Assembly (NCBI RefSeq): GCF_000719135.1
Contig: NZ_JOEK01000001.1
Coordinates: 496,001 to 560,000 of the forward strand
DNA length: 64,000 nucleotides
From: Streptomyces avicenniae
GTDB taxonomy: Bacteria > Actinomycetota > Actinomycetes > Streptomycetales > Streptomycetaceae
Direction of reading: 5' to 3'
Position numbers and translations under genes: made by a program. This document shows positions 8,631 through 16,104 of this stretch, one piece after another. Within the stretch, counting starts at the first letter, position 1; each line of letters begins with the position of its first letter. The notes under the pieces were generated by a model. That model was not told where the DNA came from. It did no database searches and saw only the letters and a program-made list of their open reading frames with translations.

Positions 8631-8641
8631 GCGGCGGGCCG

Positions 8642-8977
8642 TCACAGCACGTCGGACAGCTCCTGGAGCAGGCGGAGCTTGGAGCGGGCGCCGACCAGCG
8701 ACTTCACCGGCTCGCCCGCGCGGAAGAGCATCAGCGTCGGCATGGACAGCACGCCGTAGGCCGCGGCCGTGCGCGGGTGATGGTCCACGTCCAGGCTGAC
8801 GATCTTCAGCTCGCCGACGCGTTCGCGCGCGATCTCGGCGAGCACCGGGGCGATCATCCGGCACGGCGGGCACCAGTCGGCGGTGAACTTCACCAGGACG
8901 GGCAGGTCTGCGGCGAGCACCTCGGCGGCGAAGCTCTCGTCGGTCACCTCGGTGACATGGGTCGCGGTGTGCTGCAC
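8642..8977 (-). CDS. trxA: thioredoxin with CPPC active site
   Basis: A 111-residue thioredoxin, starting at a GTG preceded by GAGGAG. The active site is WCPPC (Cys36, Cys39) rather than the usual WCGPC, a change expected to shift redox potential; CPPC also occurs in other thioredoxin-like proteins. The cis-proline loop SMPTLMLF and the final GARSK region are normal. Its 5' end overlaps the 3' end of the MerR gene by 34 bases on the same strand, so the two are co-transcribed and probably translationally coupled. Confidence 0.85.
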   Translation of the reverse strand: MQHTATHVTEVTDESFAAEVLAADLPVLVKFTADWCPPCRMIAPVLAEIARERVGELKIVSLDVDHHPRTAAAYGVLSMPTLMLFRAGEPVKSLVGARSKLRLLQELSDVL

Positions 8978-9390
8978 GGCTCGGTCTCCTCTCGATCGGT
9001 CTGCGGGGGGACCAACTCGCAGCGGGGTTCCGGCGCGGCGCTCGCCGAGGCGAGCAGCAGCCGCTCGCGCACGGTCTCGCGTACCGCGTTCAGCTCGGCG
9101 ATGCAGGCGTCCAGTTCGGCGAGCTTGCTCCGGTAGACGTCGAGGGAGGCCGGGCAGGTGTCGCCGGTCGGATGCCCGGCGCGCAGGCACTCCACGAACG
9201 GCCGCGTCTCCTCCAGGCCGAAGCCGAACGCCTGGAGGGCGTGGATCTGCCGGAGCAGCCGCAGGTCGTCCTCGCCGTAGGTGCGATGCCCCTGGGCGTC
9301 GCGCCGTGCGGGAAGCAGGCCGCGTGTCTCGTAGTAGCGCAGCGCGCGCGGCGTCGTGCCCGCGCGGGCCGCCAGTTCTCCGATACGCAT
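8944..9390 (-). CDS. MerR family transcriptional regulator
   Basis: A 148-residue MerR protein. The N-terminal winged helix reads MRIGELAARAGTTPRALRYYE followed by GHRTYGEDDLRLLRQI, and a dimerisation helix covers about residues 80-115. Cysteines occur at about positions 69, 78 and 95, so a metal or redox ligand is possible. It is the first gene of an operon with thioredoxin and has a strong inverted repeat 41 bases upstream of its start. Together they suggest a thiol- or redox-responsive pair, which is inference. Confidence 0.85.
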   Translation of the reverse strand: MRIGELAARAGTTPRALRYYETRGLLPARRDAQGHRTYGEDDLRLLRQIHALQAFGFGLEETRPFVECLRAGHPTGDTCPASLDVYRSKLAELDACIAELNAVRETVRERLLLASASAAPEPRCELVPPQTDREETEPCSTPRPMSPR

Positions 9391-9430
9391 CGAGCCCCCT
9401 TCCGTCGAGGTGGTCGCCCACGACGCTAAC

Positions 9431-9450
9431 CGTTGACGTCGGCGTCAACG
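9431..9450. promoter_or_regulatory. MerR-type operator dyad upstream of merR-trxA
   Basis: CGTTGACG and CGTCAACG form perfect 8-bp arms around TCGG, 41 bases upstream of the MerR start. On the minus strand the repeat includes a TTGACG -35-like hexamer, matching the MerR habit of binding between -35 and -10. Confidence 0.6.
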
Positions 9451-9597
9451 CCAGCGTCGGCGTGCCCCTTCCCGGGTGAGCGGCGCCACTCTCCCCGCTT
9501 GACTCTGCACGGCGTTCTATTAAAGTGCGCTATATGAAAACTGAACACCGTGCAGGAAATGTGCGGCGTTCTGTCCGACCGGGAGAGGGACGGGAAC

Positions 9598-10584
9598 ATG
9601 AGCAGAGTCGTGCTGTTCGACGAGTTGGGCGGCCCCGAGGTGCTGCGCTTCGCCGAGCTGCCCACGCCGGAGCCCGGCGCGGGCGAGGTGCGGATACGGG
9701 TGCAGGCCATCGGGCTCAACCGCGGCGAGGCCCGTTTCCGGGACGGCGGCTACTGGTACGACGCGACCCTCCCCGCCTCGCGCCTCGGCGGGGAGGCGTC
9801 CGGCGTCGTCGAGGCGGTCGGCCCCGGCGTGACGGAGGTGGCGCCGGGGGACGCGGTGAGCGTGCTGGTGATCGGACCCGTGATGTCCACCCAGGGCGTG
9901 TACGGCGAGACGGTCACCGTCCCCGTCGGCTCGGTGCTGCGCCGCCCGGCCGACGTGGACCCCGTCACCGGCGCCGCACTGTGGATCTCGCACCTGACCG
10001 CCTACGGCGCGCTGGTCGAGGTCGCCGGGGTGCGGCCGGGCGGCACGGTGGTCGTCACGGCCGCCTCAAGCTCCGCCGGGCTCGCCGCCGTCCAGACCGC
10101 CCGCCACCTCGGCGCCGTGCCGATCGCCGTCACGCGCAGCCCGGACGTGAAGGGCGACCAGCTGCGCGCGGCCGGTGCCGAGCACGTGCTCGCGGCGGGC
10201 GACGACCTGGCCGACCGGGTGCGCGACCTGACCGCCGGACGCGGCGCCGACGTCGTGCTCGACGCGGTCGGCGGCCCCGGGCTCACCGCACTCGCCCTCG
10301 CGGTCGCGCGCGGCGGCGTCCTCGTCGTCTACGGCTGGCTGGACGACCGGCCCATGCCGATGCCGCGCAACTGGCCGCTGCGGATGTACGGGTACGCCGT
10401 CCATCTGGTCGTCGAGGACCCCGAGGCGCTGCGACGCGGCCAGGACTTCGTCCTCGCCGGGCTCCGCTCCGGGGCGCTCACCCCGGTGATCGACCGGACG
10501 TTCGGCTTCGACGACATCGCCGCGGCGCACACGTACCTGGAGGGCAACGGCCAGGTCGGCAAGATCGTGGTGACGGTCCCGTGA
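9598..10584 (+). CDS. zinc-independent alcohol dehydrogenase / quinone oxidoreductase
   Basis: A 328-residue medium-chain dehydrogenase of the quinone oxidoreductase type, reducing quinones or enones with NADPH. The N-terminal GroES-like domain contains GLNRGEARFRDG (about residue 43). The nucleotide-binding domain has TAASSSAGLAAVQTARHLGA near residue 155 and the usual GADVVLDAVGG. Structural and catalytic zinc cysteines are absent. The ATG follows a GAGAGGG sequence. The next gene starts inside its stop codon (GTGA), so the two form an operon. Confidence 0.85.
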   Translation: MSRVVLFDELGGPEVLRFAELPTPEPGAGEVRIRVQAIGLNRGEARFRDGGYWYDATLPASRLGGEASGVVEAVGPGVTEVAPGDAVSVLVIGPVMSTQGVYGETVTVPVGSVLRRPADVDPVTGAALWISHLTAYGALVEVAGVRPGGTVVVTAASSSAGLAAVQTARHLGAVPIAVTRSPDVKGDQLRAAGAEHVLAAGDDLADRVRDLTAGRGADVVLDAVGGPGLTALALAVARGGVLVVYGWLDDRPMPMPRNWPLRMYGYAVHLVVEDPEALRRGQDFVLAGLRSGALTPVIDRTFGFDDIAAAHTYLEGNGQVGKIVVTVP

Positions 10585-10937
10585 GCGCACGGCACGCCGC
10601 GGTGATCGCGCGGCTGATCGACGCGATCAACGAACGGGACGGCGCGCGGCGCGGCGCGCTGGTGGCCGAGGTCTTCACCGAGGACTGCCGCTACACCGAC
10701 CCGGACGACGACGCGCGGGGCCGCGACGCCGTCGCGGCGCTCTTCGGGCGCCTGGCCGAGGGCAGGCCGACCGACCTCGCGTTCTCCTTGGCCGGGCCGG
10801 TGGACGCGCACCACGAACAGGCGCGCTTCACCTGGCACTTCGGCCCGCCGGGCGGCCGGGCGGTCGCGTCGGGGACCGATGTGGCCGTCTTCGCCGGAGG
10901 ACGCGTCCGGCGGCTCTACGCGTTCTTCGACCGGTAG
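10581..10937 (+). CDS. SnoaL/NTF2-like protein
   Basis: A 118-residue protein starting at a GTG that overlaps the previous stop. The pattern VIARLIDAINERDG, then FTEDCRYTDPDDDARGRDAVAALF, is the cone-shaped NTF2/SnoaL fold found in polyketide cyclases, isomerases and stress proteins. It probably binds a small hydrophobic molecule or works on the product of the coupled oxidoreductase; no catalytic assignment is possible. The 3' end overlaps the converging TetR gene by 22 bases. Confidence 0.75.
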   Translation: MSARHAAVIARLIDAINERDGARRGALVAEVFTEDCRYTDPDDDARGRDAVAALFGRLAEGRPTDLAFSLAGPVDAHHEQARFTWHFGPPGGRAVASGTDVAVFAGGRVRRLYAFFDR

Positions 10938-11548
10938 GCCCCCGCCCGCGCGGCCAGCGCCGCGTCCTCGGCCGCGCGGGCGGGCAGGTCGGGATCCGGC
11001 GGGTTCCGCAGCAGGACGAGCCCGTGGTAGAGCGGCGCGGTGGCGGCGACGAGCAACCGCCGCGCGTCGGTGTCGGGCGCGGCCTCGCCCCGGCCGACGG
11101 CGCGGGCCACGATGACCTCGCAGCGCGCGTACCGGTCGTCCCAGAGACGTTCCAGCGCCCGCGCGGCCTCGCCGGAGCGGAACGAGGCGGCGATCAGGGC
11201 ACGCGCCACCGGCGGCGCCTCGGTCAGCGCGGCGTACACCTCGTCGTTCAGCGCCAGCAGGTCACCGGCGAGGGAGCCGGTGTCAGGGGGCGGCCAGTCG
11301 TCGGCGCTCGTGGCGTCCAACGCCTCGGCCAGCAGGCCCCCGACGTCCCGCCACCTGCGGTAGACGGTGGCGCGATGCACGCCGGAGCGGGCGGCGACGG
11401 TGTCGATGGACATGCCGTCGAACCCGCGCTCCACCAGGTCGGCGAGCACGGCGGCGACGACCTGCTCCCTGACGCGGGAACTCCGCCCGCCGGGGCGCCG
11501 GGCGGGCGTGGCGGCGTCTTTCGTGGTTGCCGGGGAATCGGGCTCCAT
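10916..11548 (-). CDS. TetR family transcriptional regulator
   Basis: A 210-residue TetR-type repressor. The N-terminal helix-turn-helix occupies about residues 27-75 (VREQVVAAVLADLVERGF, then DTVAARSGVHRATVYRRW). A helical ligand domain follows, ending in the TetR_C-like pattern APLYHGLVLLRNP. It converges on the quinone reductase/SnoaL operon and is divergent from the ABC-F gene 128 bases upstream, so its target could be itself, the ABC-F unit or both. Confidence 0.88.
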   Translation of the reverse strand: MEPDSPATTKDAATPARRPGGRSSRVREQVVAAVLADLVERGFDGMSIDTVAARSGVHRATVYRRWRDVGGLLAEALDATSADDWPPPDTGSLAGDLLALNDEVYAALTEAPPVARALIAASFRSGEAARALERLWDDRYARCEVIVARAVGRGEAAPDTDARRLLVAATAPLYHGLVLLRNPPDPDLPARAAEDAALAARAGAYRSKNA

Positions 11549-11603
11549 GCCATCATGCTAACGCGACAATCGTCGCTCTAGTCGCCTCGAAGGAGTCATT
11601 CCG

Positions 11604-11738
11604 GTGCTCGTCCAGCGTGTTCACCCGGCCCCGCGGCCGTCGGCCACACCGATCCACCACGCACGGGAGCACCTGGATGCCCACACAGATCAGCGCACGC
11701 GACCTCACGAAGTCCTACGGCGGCCGACGCGTCCTTGA
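11604..11738 (+). CDS. possible leader peptide of the ABC-F gene
   Basis: A 44-codon frame starting with GTG eight bases after a strong AAGGAG (11590-11595). It ends at TGA 11736-11738, which is 62 bases inside the ABC-F coding region in another frame. The peptide begins VLVQRVHPAPRPSATPIHH. Resistance ABC-F genes are commonly controlled by short leader frames where antibiotic-stalled ribosomes change mRNA folding, and the position fits that. Alternatively it is a chance frame and the AAGGAG is unused, since no other clear ribosome binding site precedes the ABC-F ATG. Confidence 0.4.
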   Translation: MLVQRVHPAPRPSATPIHHAREHLDAHTDQRTRPHEVLRRPTRP

Positions 11739-13308
11739 CGCCGTCACCTGCGCGTTCCCCACCGGCGGACGCACGGGGATCATCGGCGAGAACGGGTCGG
11801 GCAAGACGACCCTGCTGCGCCTCCTCGCCGGTGACGAGCGACCGGACGCGGGCGGCGTCGTCCGCCAGGCGGAGGGCGGCATCGGCTACCTGCCGCAGGA
11901 CGGACAGCTCGCCCCTGCGCTCACCGTCGCCCAGGTCATCGACGGCGCACTCGGCGAACTCCGCGCCGTCGAACGCCGGATGCGCCGCCTCGAAGCGGCG
12001 CTCGGACGCGGCGACGAGACCGGCCTCGCCGAGTACGGCGAGCTGCTGACCGTCTTCGAACTGCGCGGCGGCTACGACGCGGACGCCCGCGTCGAGCGCG
12101 CCCTGCACGGCCTCGGCCTGCGCGGACTGTCCCACGACCGCCGCGTCGGCAGCCTCTCCGGCGGCCAGCGCGTCCGGCTCGGACTCGCCGCGCTGCTGTC
12201 CGCGGCGCCCGAGGTGCTGCTCCTCGACGAGCCGACCAACCACCTCGACGACAACGCCCTCACCTGGCTCCAGGACCATCTGGTCGCCAGGCGCGGCACC
12301 CTCGTGACCGTCTCCCACGACCGCGTCTTCCTCGAACGCGTCGCCGACGGCCTGCTGGAGGTGGACGCCGACCGTGGCACCGTCGTCCGGTACGGGAACG
12401 GCTACGCCGGCTACCTGGCCGAGCGCGCCGCGGCCAGGCGGCGCTGGGAGCAGGCGCGGGAGGACTGGGAGGAGGAGCTGGCCGGCCACCGCAGGACCGC
12501 CGCCACGACCGCACGCCGCGTCGCCCCCGGCCGCGCCATGAAGGACGGCAACAAGATGGCGTACGACCGGCACGGCGGCCGGGTCCAGCAGTCGGTGGCG
12601 AGCCGGGTGCGCAACGCGGAGGAACGTATCCGCAGGCTTCTCGCCGACCCGGTGCCCCCGCCGCCCGAACCGCTCAGGTTCGCCCCGGGCGCGTTCGCCG
12701 CGGCGGCCGGGGACGCGCGGCCCGGCACCGTGCTGGACGCGGAGGGCGTCGCAGTTGCCGGACGGCTGGCGCCGGTCGGGCTCGCCCTCGCGCCGGGCGG
12801 CAGGTTGCTGGTCACCGGGCCGAACGGGTCGGGCAAGAGCACCCTGCTCGACGTCCTCGCCGGGGTGACCGAGCCCGACGCGGGGTACGTCGCCCGGCGC
12901 GGCCGGGTCGCGTACCTGCCGCAGGACCCCCTGCCGGGGCGGCCGGGCGAGACGCTGCTGGCGGCGTTCGCCCACGGGCGGGCGGGCACGCCCGAGGAGC
13001 ACGCGGCGCGGCTCCTCTCCTACGGTCTGTTCGCGCCTGAGCAGCTCACCGTGCCGGTCGGCGGCCTGTCGGCGGGTCAGCGGCAGCGCCTCGCGCTCGC
13101 GCGGCTCCTCGCCGAACCGGCCGACGTGCTGCTGCTGGACGAGCCGACCAACCACCTGTCCCTCGGGCTGGTGGAGGAGCTGGAGACGGCGCTCGACGGC
13201 TACGGCGGCGCGCTCGTCGTGGTCAGCCACGACCGGCTGTTGCGGCGGCGCTGGCGCGGCGAGCGGCTGGAGCTGACGCGGCGGGACCAGTACGAGGAGG
13301 CACGGTGA
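11677..13308 (+). CDS. ABC-F ATPase, antibiotic-resistance type
   Basis: A 543-residue cytoplasmic protein with two ABC ATPase domains and no membrane segments. Domain 1 has GENGSGKTT (about residue 40), LSGGQRVRLG and LLLDEPTNHLDD. Domain 2 has GPNGSGKST, LSAGQRQRLALARLL and LLLDEPTNHLSL. The inter-domain linker (about residues 245-330) contains AMKDGNKMAYDRHGGRVQQS, like the macrolide/lincosamide/streptogramin self-resistance proteins of Streptomyces (TlrC, OleB, SrmB group). Such proteins enter the ribosomal E site and displace antibiotics. A streptogramin lyase gene follows 66 bases later. Confidence 0.9.
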   Translation: MPTQISARDLTKSYGGRRVLDAVTCAFPTGGRTGIIGENGSGKTTLLRLLAGDERPDAGGVVRQAEGGIGYLPQDGQLAPALTVAQVIDGALGELRAVERRMRRLEAALGRGDETGLAEYGELLTVFELRGGYDADARVERALHGLGLRGLSHDRRVGSLSGGQRVRLGLAALLSAAPEVLLLDEPTNHLDDNALTWLQDHLVARRGTLVTVSHDRVFLERVADGLLEVDADRGTVVRYGNGYAGYLAERAAARRRWEQAREDWEEELAGHRRTAATTARRVAPGRAMKDGNKMAYDRHGGRVQQSVASRVRNAEERIRRLLADPVPPPPEPLRFAPGAFAAAAGDARPGTVLDAEGVAVAGRLAPVGLALAPGGRLLVTGPNGSGKSTLLDVLAGVTEPDAGYVARRGRVAYLPQDPLPGRPGETLLAAFAHGRAGTPEEHAARLLSYGLFAPEQLTVPVGGLSAGQRQRLALARLLAEPADVLLLDEPTNHLSLGLVEELETALDGYGGALVVVSHDRLLRRRWRGERLELTRRDQYEEAR

Positions 13309-13374
13309 CGACCCGCGGGGGCCGGAACTCCGGAACGACGCGAACAATCCGAACGACCGCGACGAAAGGACGGC

Positions 13375-14262
13375 ATGTTCACACTCATCCCACTGGGCGA
13401 CCCGGGCAAGGGGCCCTACGGAATCACGCAGGGTTCCGACGGTGCACTGTGGCTGACCCTGGTGCACAGTGGTGAGATCGCGCGCCTGGGAATCGACGGC
13501 CGGGTGGACCGCTATGGGCTCGACGCCCCGGGCAGTCGCCCCACCATGATCGCGCCGGGGCCGGACGGTGCACTGTGGTTCAGCAGGTACGGGGACCACC
13601 GCATCGGGCGCATCACGGTCGAGGGGCACGCGTCGTCCTACACCGTTCAGACGCCGGAGAGCGGGCCGTACGGGCTCGTGGCGGGCATGGACGGTGCCGT
13701 GTGGTTCACCGAGCTGAACGCGGACCGCATCGGGCGCATCACCGTGGAGGGACAGGTCACGGAACACCCGCTGCCCGTCCAGGGCGCGTACCCCTCGGCC
13801 ATAGCGCCGGGGCGGGACGGCGCGCTGTGGTTCACCCTCAACCAGGCGGACGCCATCGGGCGTCATGTCCCGGGTGGTGGCACCACCGTGTTCCCCCTGC
13901 CCACGCAAGGGGCCGCACCGGTCGGGCTCACGCGTGGCGGGGACGGTGCCATGTGGTTCGTCGAGATCGGCGCAGGGCAGATCGGGCGCATCACTGCGGA
14001 CGGGGCGGTGACGGAGTACGCGCTGCCCGACCGCGCGGCGCGCCCGCACGCCGTGGTGACCGACCCCGGGGGCGACGGCTGCTGGTTCACGCAGTGGGCG
14101 GCGGGCAGCGTCGGCCACGTGGGAGCGGACGGCACGGTGCGGGAGTACGCGCTGCCGTCGGGCACGGCGGAGCCGCACGGCCTGGCGTTCGGCGCGGACG
14201 GAGCGCTGTACGTCGCCCTGGAGAGCGGCCAGGTGGCGCGGCTTGACCTTCAAGCGGCCTGA
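13375..14262 (+). CDS. vgb: virginiamycin B lyase (streptogramin B lyase)
   Basis: A 295-residue seven-bladed beta-propeller with repeated blades of the form DGALWFT...IGRIT. Vgb opens the lactone ring of type B streptogramins by elimination, without hydrolysis. The residues expected for catalysis are present: His226 (ARPHAVV) and Glu266/His268 (AEPHGLAFG), two positions from the known staphylococcal His228 and Glu268/His270. Tyr15 is in the substrate-binding position. A GAAAGGACGG lies before the ATG. Same direction as the ABC-F gene, so likely one streptogramin-resistance unit. Confidence 0.9.
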   Translation: MFTLIPLGDPGKGPYGITQGSDGALWLTLVHSGEIARLGIDGRVDRYGLDAPGSRPTMIAPGPDGALWFSRYGDHRIGRITVEGHASSYTVQTPESGPYGLVAGMDGAVWFTELNADRIGRITVEGQVTEHPLPVQGAYPSAIAPGRDGALWFTLNQADAIGRHVPGGGTTVFPLPTQGAAPVGLTRGGDGAMWFVEIGAGQIGRITADGAVTEYALPDRAARPHAVVTDPGGDGCWFTQWAAGSVGHVGADGTVREYALPSGTAEPHGLAFGADGALYVALESGQVARLDLQAA

Positions 14263-14279
14263 ACCCGCACTCTCGTGTC

Positions 14280-15371
14280 ATGGATGCGAGGGACGTGAGT
14301 GACGCGGGGGACACGGGCGGCGGGCTGCTGAGCATCGGCGTCTTCGCCCGGCGCGTCGGCCTGACGCCGAGCGCGCTGCGCTTCTACGACGACTGCGGCG
14401 TGCTGCGGCCCGCCCGTGTGGACGCGGCGACCGGCTACCGCTGGTACGCGCCGCAGCAGGTGGACCGCGCCGTCACGGTCCGGCGGCTGCGGGCCGCCGG
14501 GCTGCCGCTGGTCGATGCGCGGGCGGTGCTGGACGACGGGCCGGACGAGGCACGGCGGGTGCTGACGGAGCACGCGCGACGCACTCGGCGTACGGCCGTC
14601 GCGGCGGAGGCGGCGATCGAGGAGGTGCTGCGGGAGCTGCCTGTCGCCGCGCGGCGCGCCGACGCGTGGGTCGGTGCGGCCGAGCTGGCGAGCGCGGTCC
14701 GGCAGGTGGCGCCCGCCGCCGCGTCGGGTGAGGCGCGGGCGCGCTTCCCGGTCCTGGGGCACGTGCTGGTCGAGCTGACGGGCCAGGACGTGCGGCTGGT
14801 CGCGACCGACCGCTACCGGCTGGCCGTCCGGGTGCTGCACACGGAACGGGTGACGGGCGGGCCGACGCAGGTCCTCGTGCCGCCGGAGGAGCTGGTGTCC
14901 GCGGCGGCCTGGGCGCTGCGCCTGCCCGAGGTGAGGATCACGGTCGAGGACGCCTCGGCACGGCTGTCGGGCGAGGGCGTGGACTCCGGGCGCGAGCTGC
15001 CGGTGGCGGACGGCGCGTACCCGTCGTACCGGATGGTCCTCGACGGGATGCCACCGGTGACGACCCGGTTGATCCACGACCGCGCGGCGCTGGCCGAGGC
15101 GGTGCGGGAGGCGGCGGGACGGGAGGCCGCGTTCGTGCTCGACGACGGCACCGGCGGCCCGGAGCCCACGCGCGTCGTCCGTACCGGGCCGCCCGTGCGG
15201 CTCGCGTTCGACCCGTCCGTGCTGCTCGCAGCCCTGGAGGCGGGGGTGGGGCCGGACGTGCTGTTCGAGGTGTCGTCGTCCTACGGCCCCGTCGTGGTGC
15301 GCTCGGCCGACCAGGGCACCTTCACCACGCTCGTGATGCCCGTACGCAGCGCACCCGATCCGCCGAGCTGA
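14280..15371 (+). CDS. MerR regulator fused to DNA sliding-clamp domains 2-3
   Basis: A 363-residue fusion. Residues 16-86 are a MerR DNA-binding domain (IGVFARRVGLTPSALRFYDD; GYRWYAPQQVDRA), followed by a helical linker (87-130). Residues 133-356 match the second and third domains of the DNA polymerase III beta clamp: RLVATDRYRLAV (173-183), AYPSYRMVL (246-254), LAFDPSVLLAAL (308-319) and a terminal VMPVR (352-356). The first clamp domain is missing and the MerR domain takes its place. Residues lining the clamp's peptide-binding pocket are kept (Thr176, Arg180, Leu181, Pro248, Val253, Met353). It starts 17 bases after vgb. Role unknown; a ring-forming or clamp-motif-sensing regulator is possible. 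Confidence 0.85.
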   Translation: MDARDVSDAGDTGGGLLSIGVFARRVGLTPSALRFYDDCGVLRPARVDAATGYRWYAPQQVDRAVTVRRLRAAGLPLVDARAVLDDGPDEARRVLTEHARRTRRTAVAAEAAIEEVLRELPVAARRADAWVGAAELASAVRQVAPAAASGEARARFPVLGHVLVELTGQDVRLVATDRYRLAVRVLHTERVTGGPTQVLVPPEELVSAAAWALRLPEVRITVEDASARLSGEGVDSGRELPVADGAYPSYRMVLDGMPPVTTRLIHDRAALAEAVREAAGREAAFVLDDGTGGPEPTRVVRTGPPVRLAFDPSVLLAALEAGVGPDVLFEVSSSYGPVVVRSADQGTFTTLVMPVRSAPDPPS

Positions 15372-15409
15372 CCCCCGCCCACCCTTGACCCAGAACCCGG
15401 GAGAAACGC

Positions 15410-16093
15410 ATGGACCCTCAGAACCCCGTCGTTCGCCTATGCGGCGAAGGAATGCAGGCCGAGGCGCAGGGCCGCGCCGACGACGCCCGCGCCCTGTTCC
15501 TTCGCGCGTGGGAAAGCGCAACGGACGACTACGACGCATGCGTCGCCGCGCATTACCTGGCGCGCCATCAGCCGACGCCCGCGGAGACACTGCGCTGGAA
15601 CCAGGAGTGCCTGCGCCGCGCCGACGCCGTCGGCGACGAACGTGTCAGCGCCTTCTACCCGTCGCTGCACCTCAACCTCGGGCAGGCCCACCGTGACCTC
15701 GGGGACACGGCGGCGGCGCGCGAGCACTTCTCGCGCGCCGCCGAGCACATGGGCGACGTCCCTCCCGGGCCGTACGCCGACTGGACCCGCTACGCCATCG
15801 CCCAAGGGCTGCGCGACACCGCCCGCGCCCCGGCGGCCCGTGCGGGCGATGAGGCGCTGGCCGGCCTGCTGGCGTCCCTCTGCGCCCGTGCGGACCTGAA
15901 GGCCTTGGCCGTGCTCCTGCCCGCGTACGTCGGCGATCTGGGCACGGACGAGGACCGCGCGCGGCTGACCACGGCGCTCCACATGCTCCATGCCGGACGT
16001 TCGCTGCCCGGCGAGGAGCAGGCGACGGCCGCCCGCGCACTCGCCGACCTCGCCGATCCCGCCACCTCTGGACGAGTCGCGCGGGCCATGTAA
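15410..16093 (+). CDS. TPR-like helical protein
   Basis: A 227-residue soluble protein with tetratricopeptide-like helical pairs, for example GMQAEAQGRADDARALFLRAWESATDDYDACVA and LHLNLGQAHRDLGDTAAAREHFSRAAEHM in the first 140 residues. The remainder is alanine- and leucine-rich. Such proteins act as protein-binding scaffolds. The start follows GGGAGA. It lies 38 bases after the MerR-clamp gene and 11 bases before argJ on the same strand, but nothing in its sequence ties it to either. Confidence 0.7.
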   Translation: MDPQNPVVRLCGEGMQAEAQGRADDARALFLRAWESATDDYDACVAAHYLARHQPTPAETLRWNQECLRRADAVGDERVSAFYPSLHLNLGQAHRDLGDTAAAREHFSRAAEHMGDVPPGPYADWTRYAIAQGLRDTARAPAARAGDEALAGLLASLCARADLKALAVLLPAYVGDLGTDEDRARLTTALHMLHAGRSLPGEEQATAARALADLADPATSGRVARAM

Positions 16094-16104
16094 GAATATG
16101 CGGC

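Noticed and set aside
11604..14262. Streptogramin biosynthetic cluster
   Set aside because: Only resistance-type genes are present; no NRPS, PKS or precursor genes within the window.
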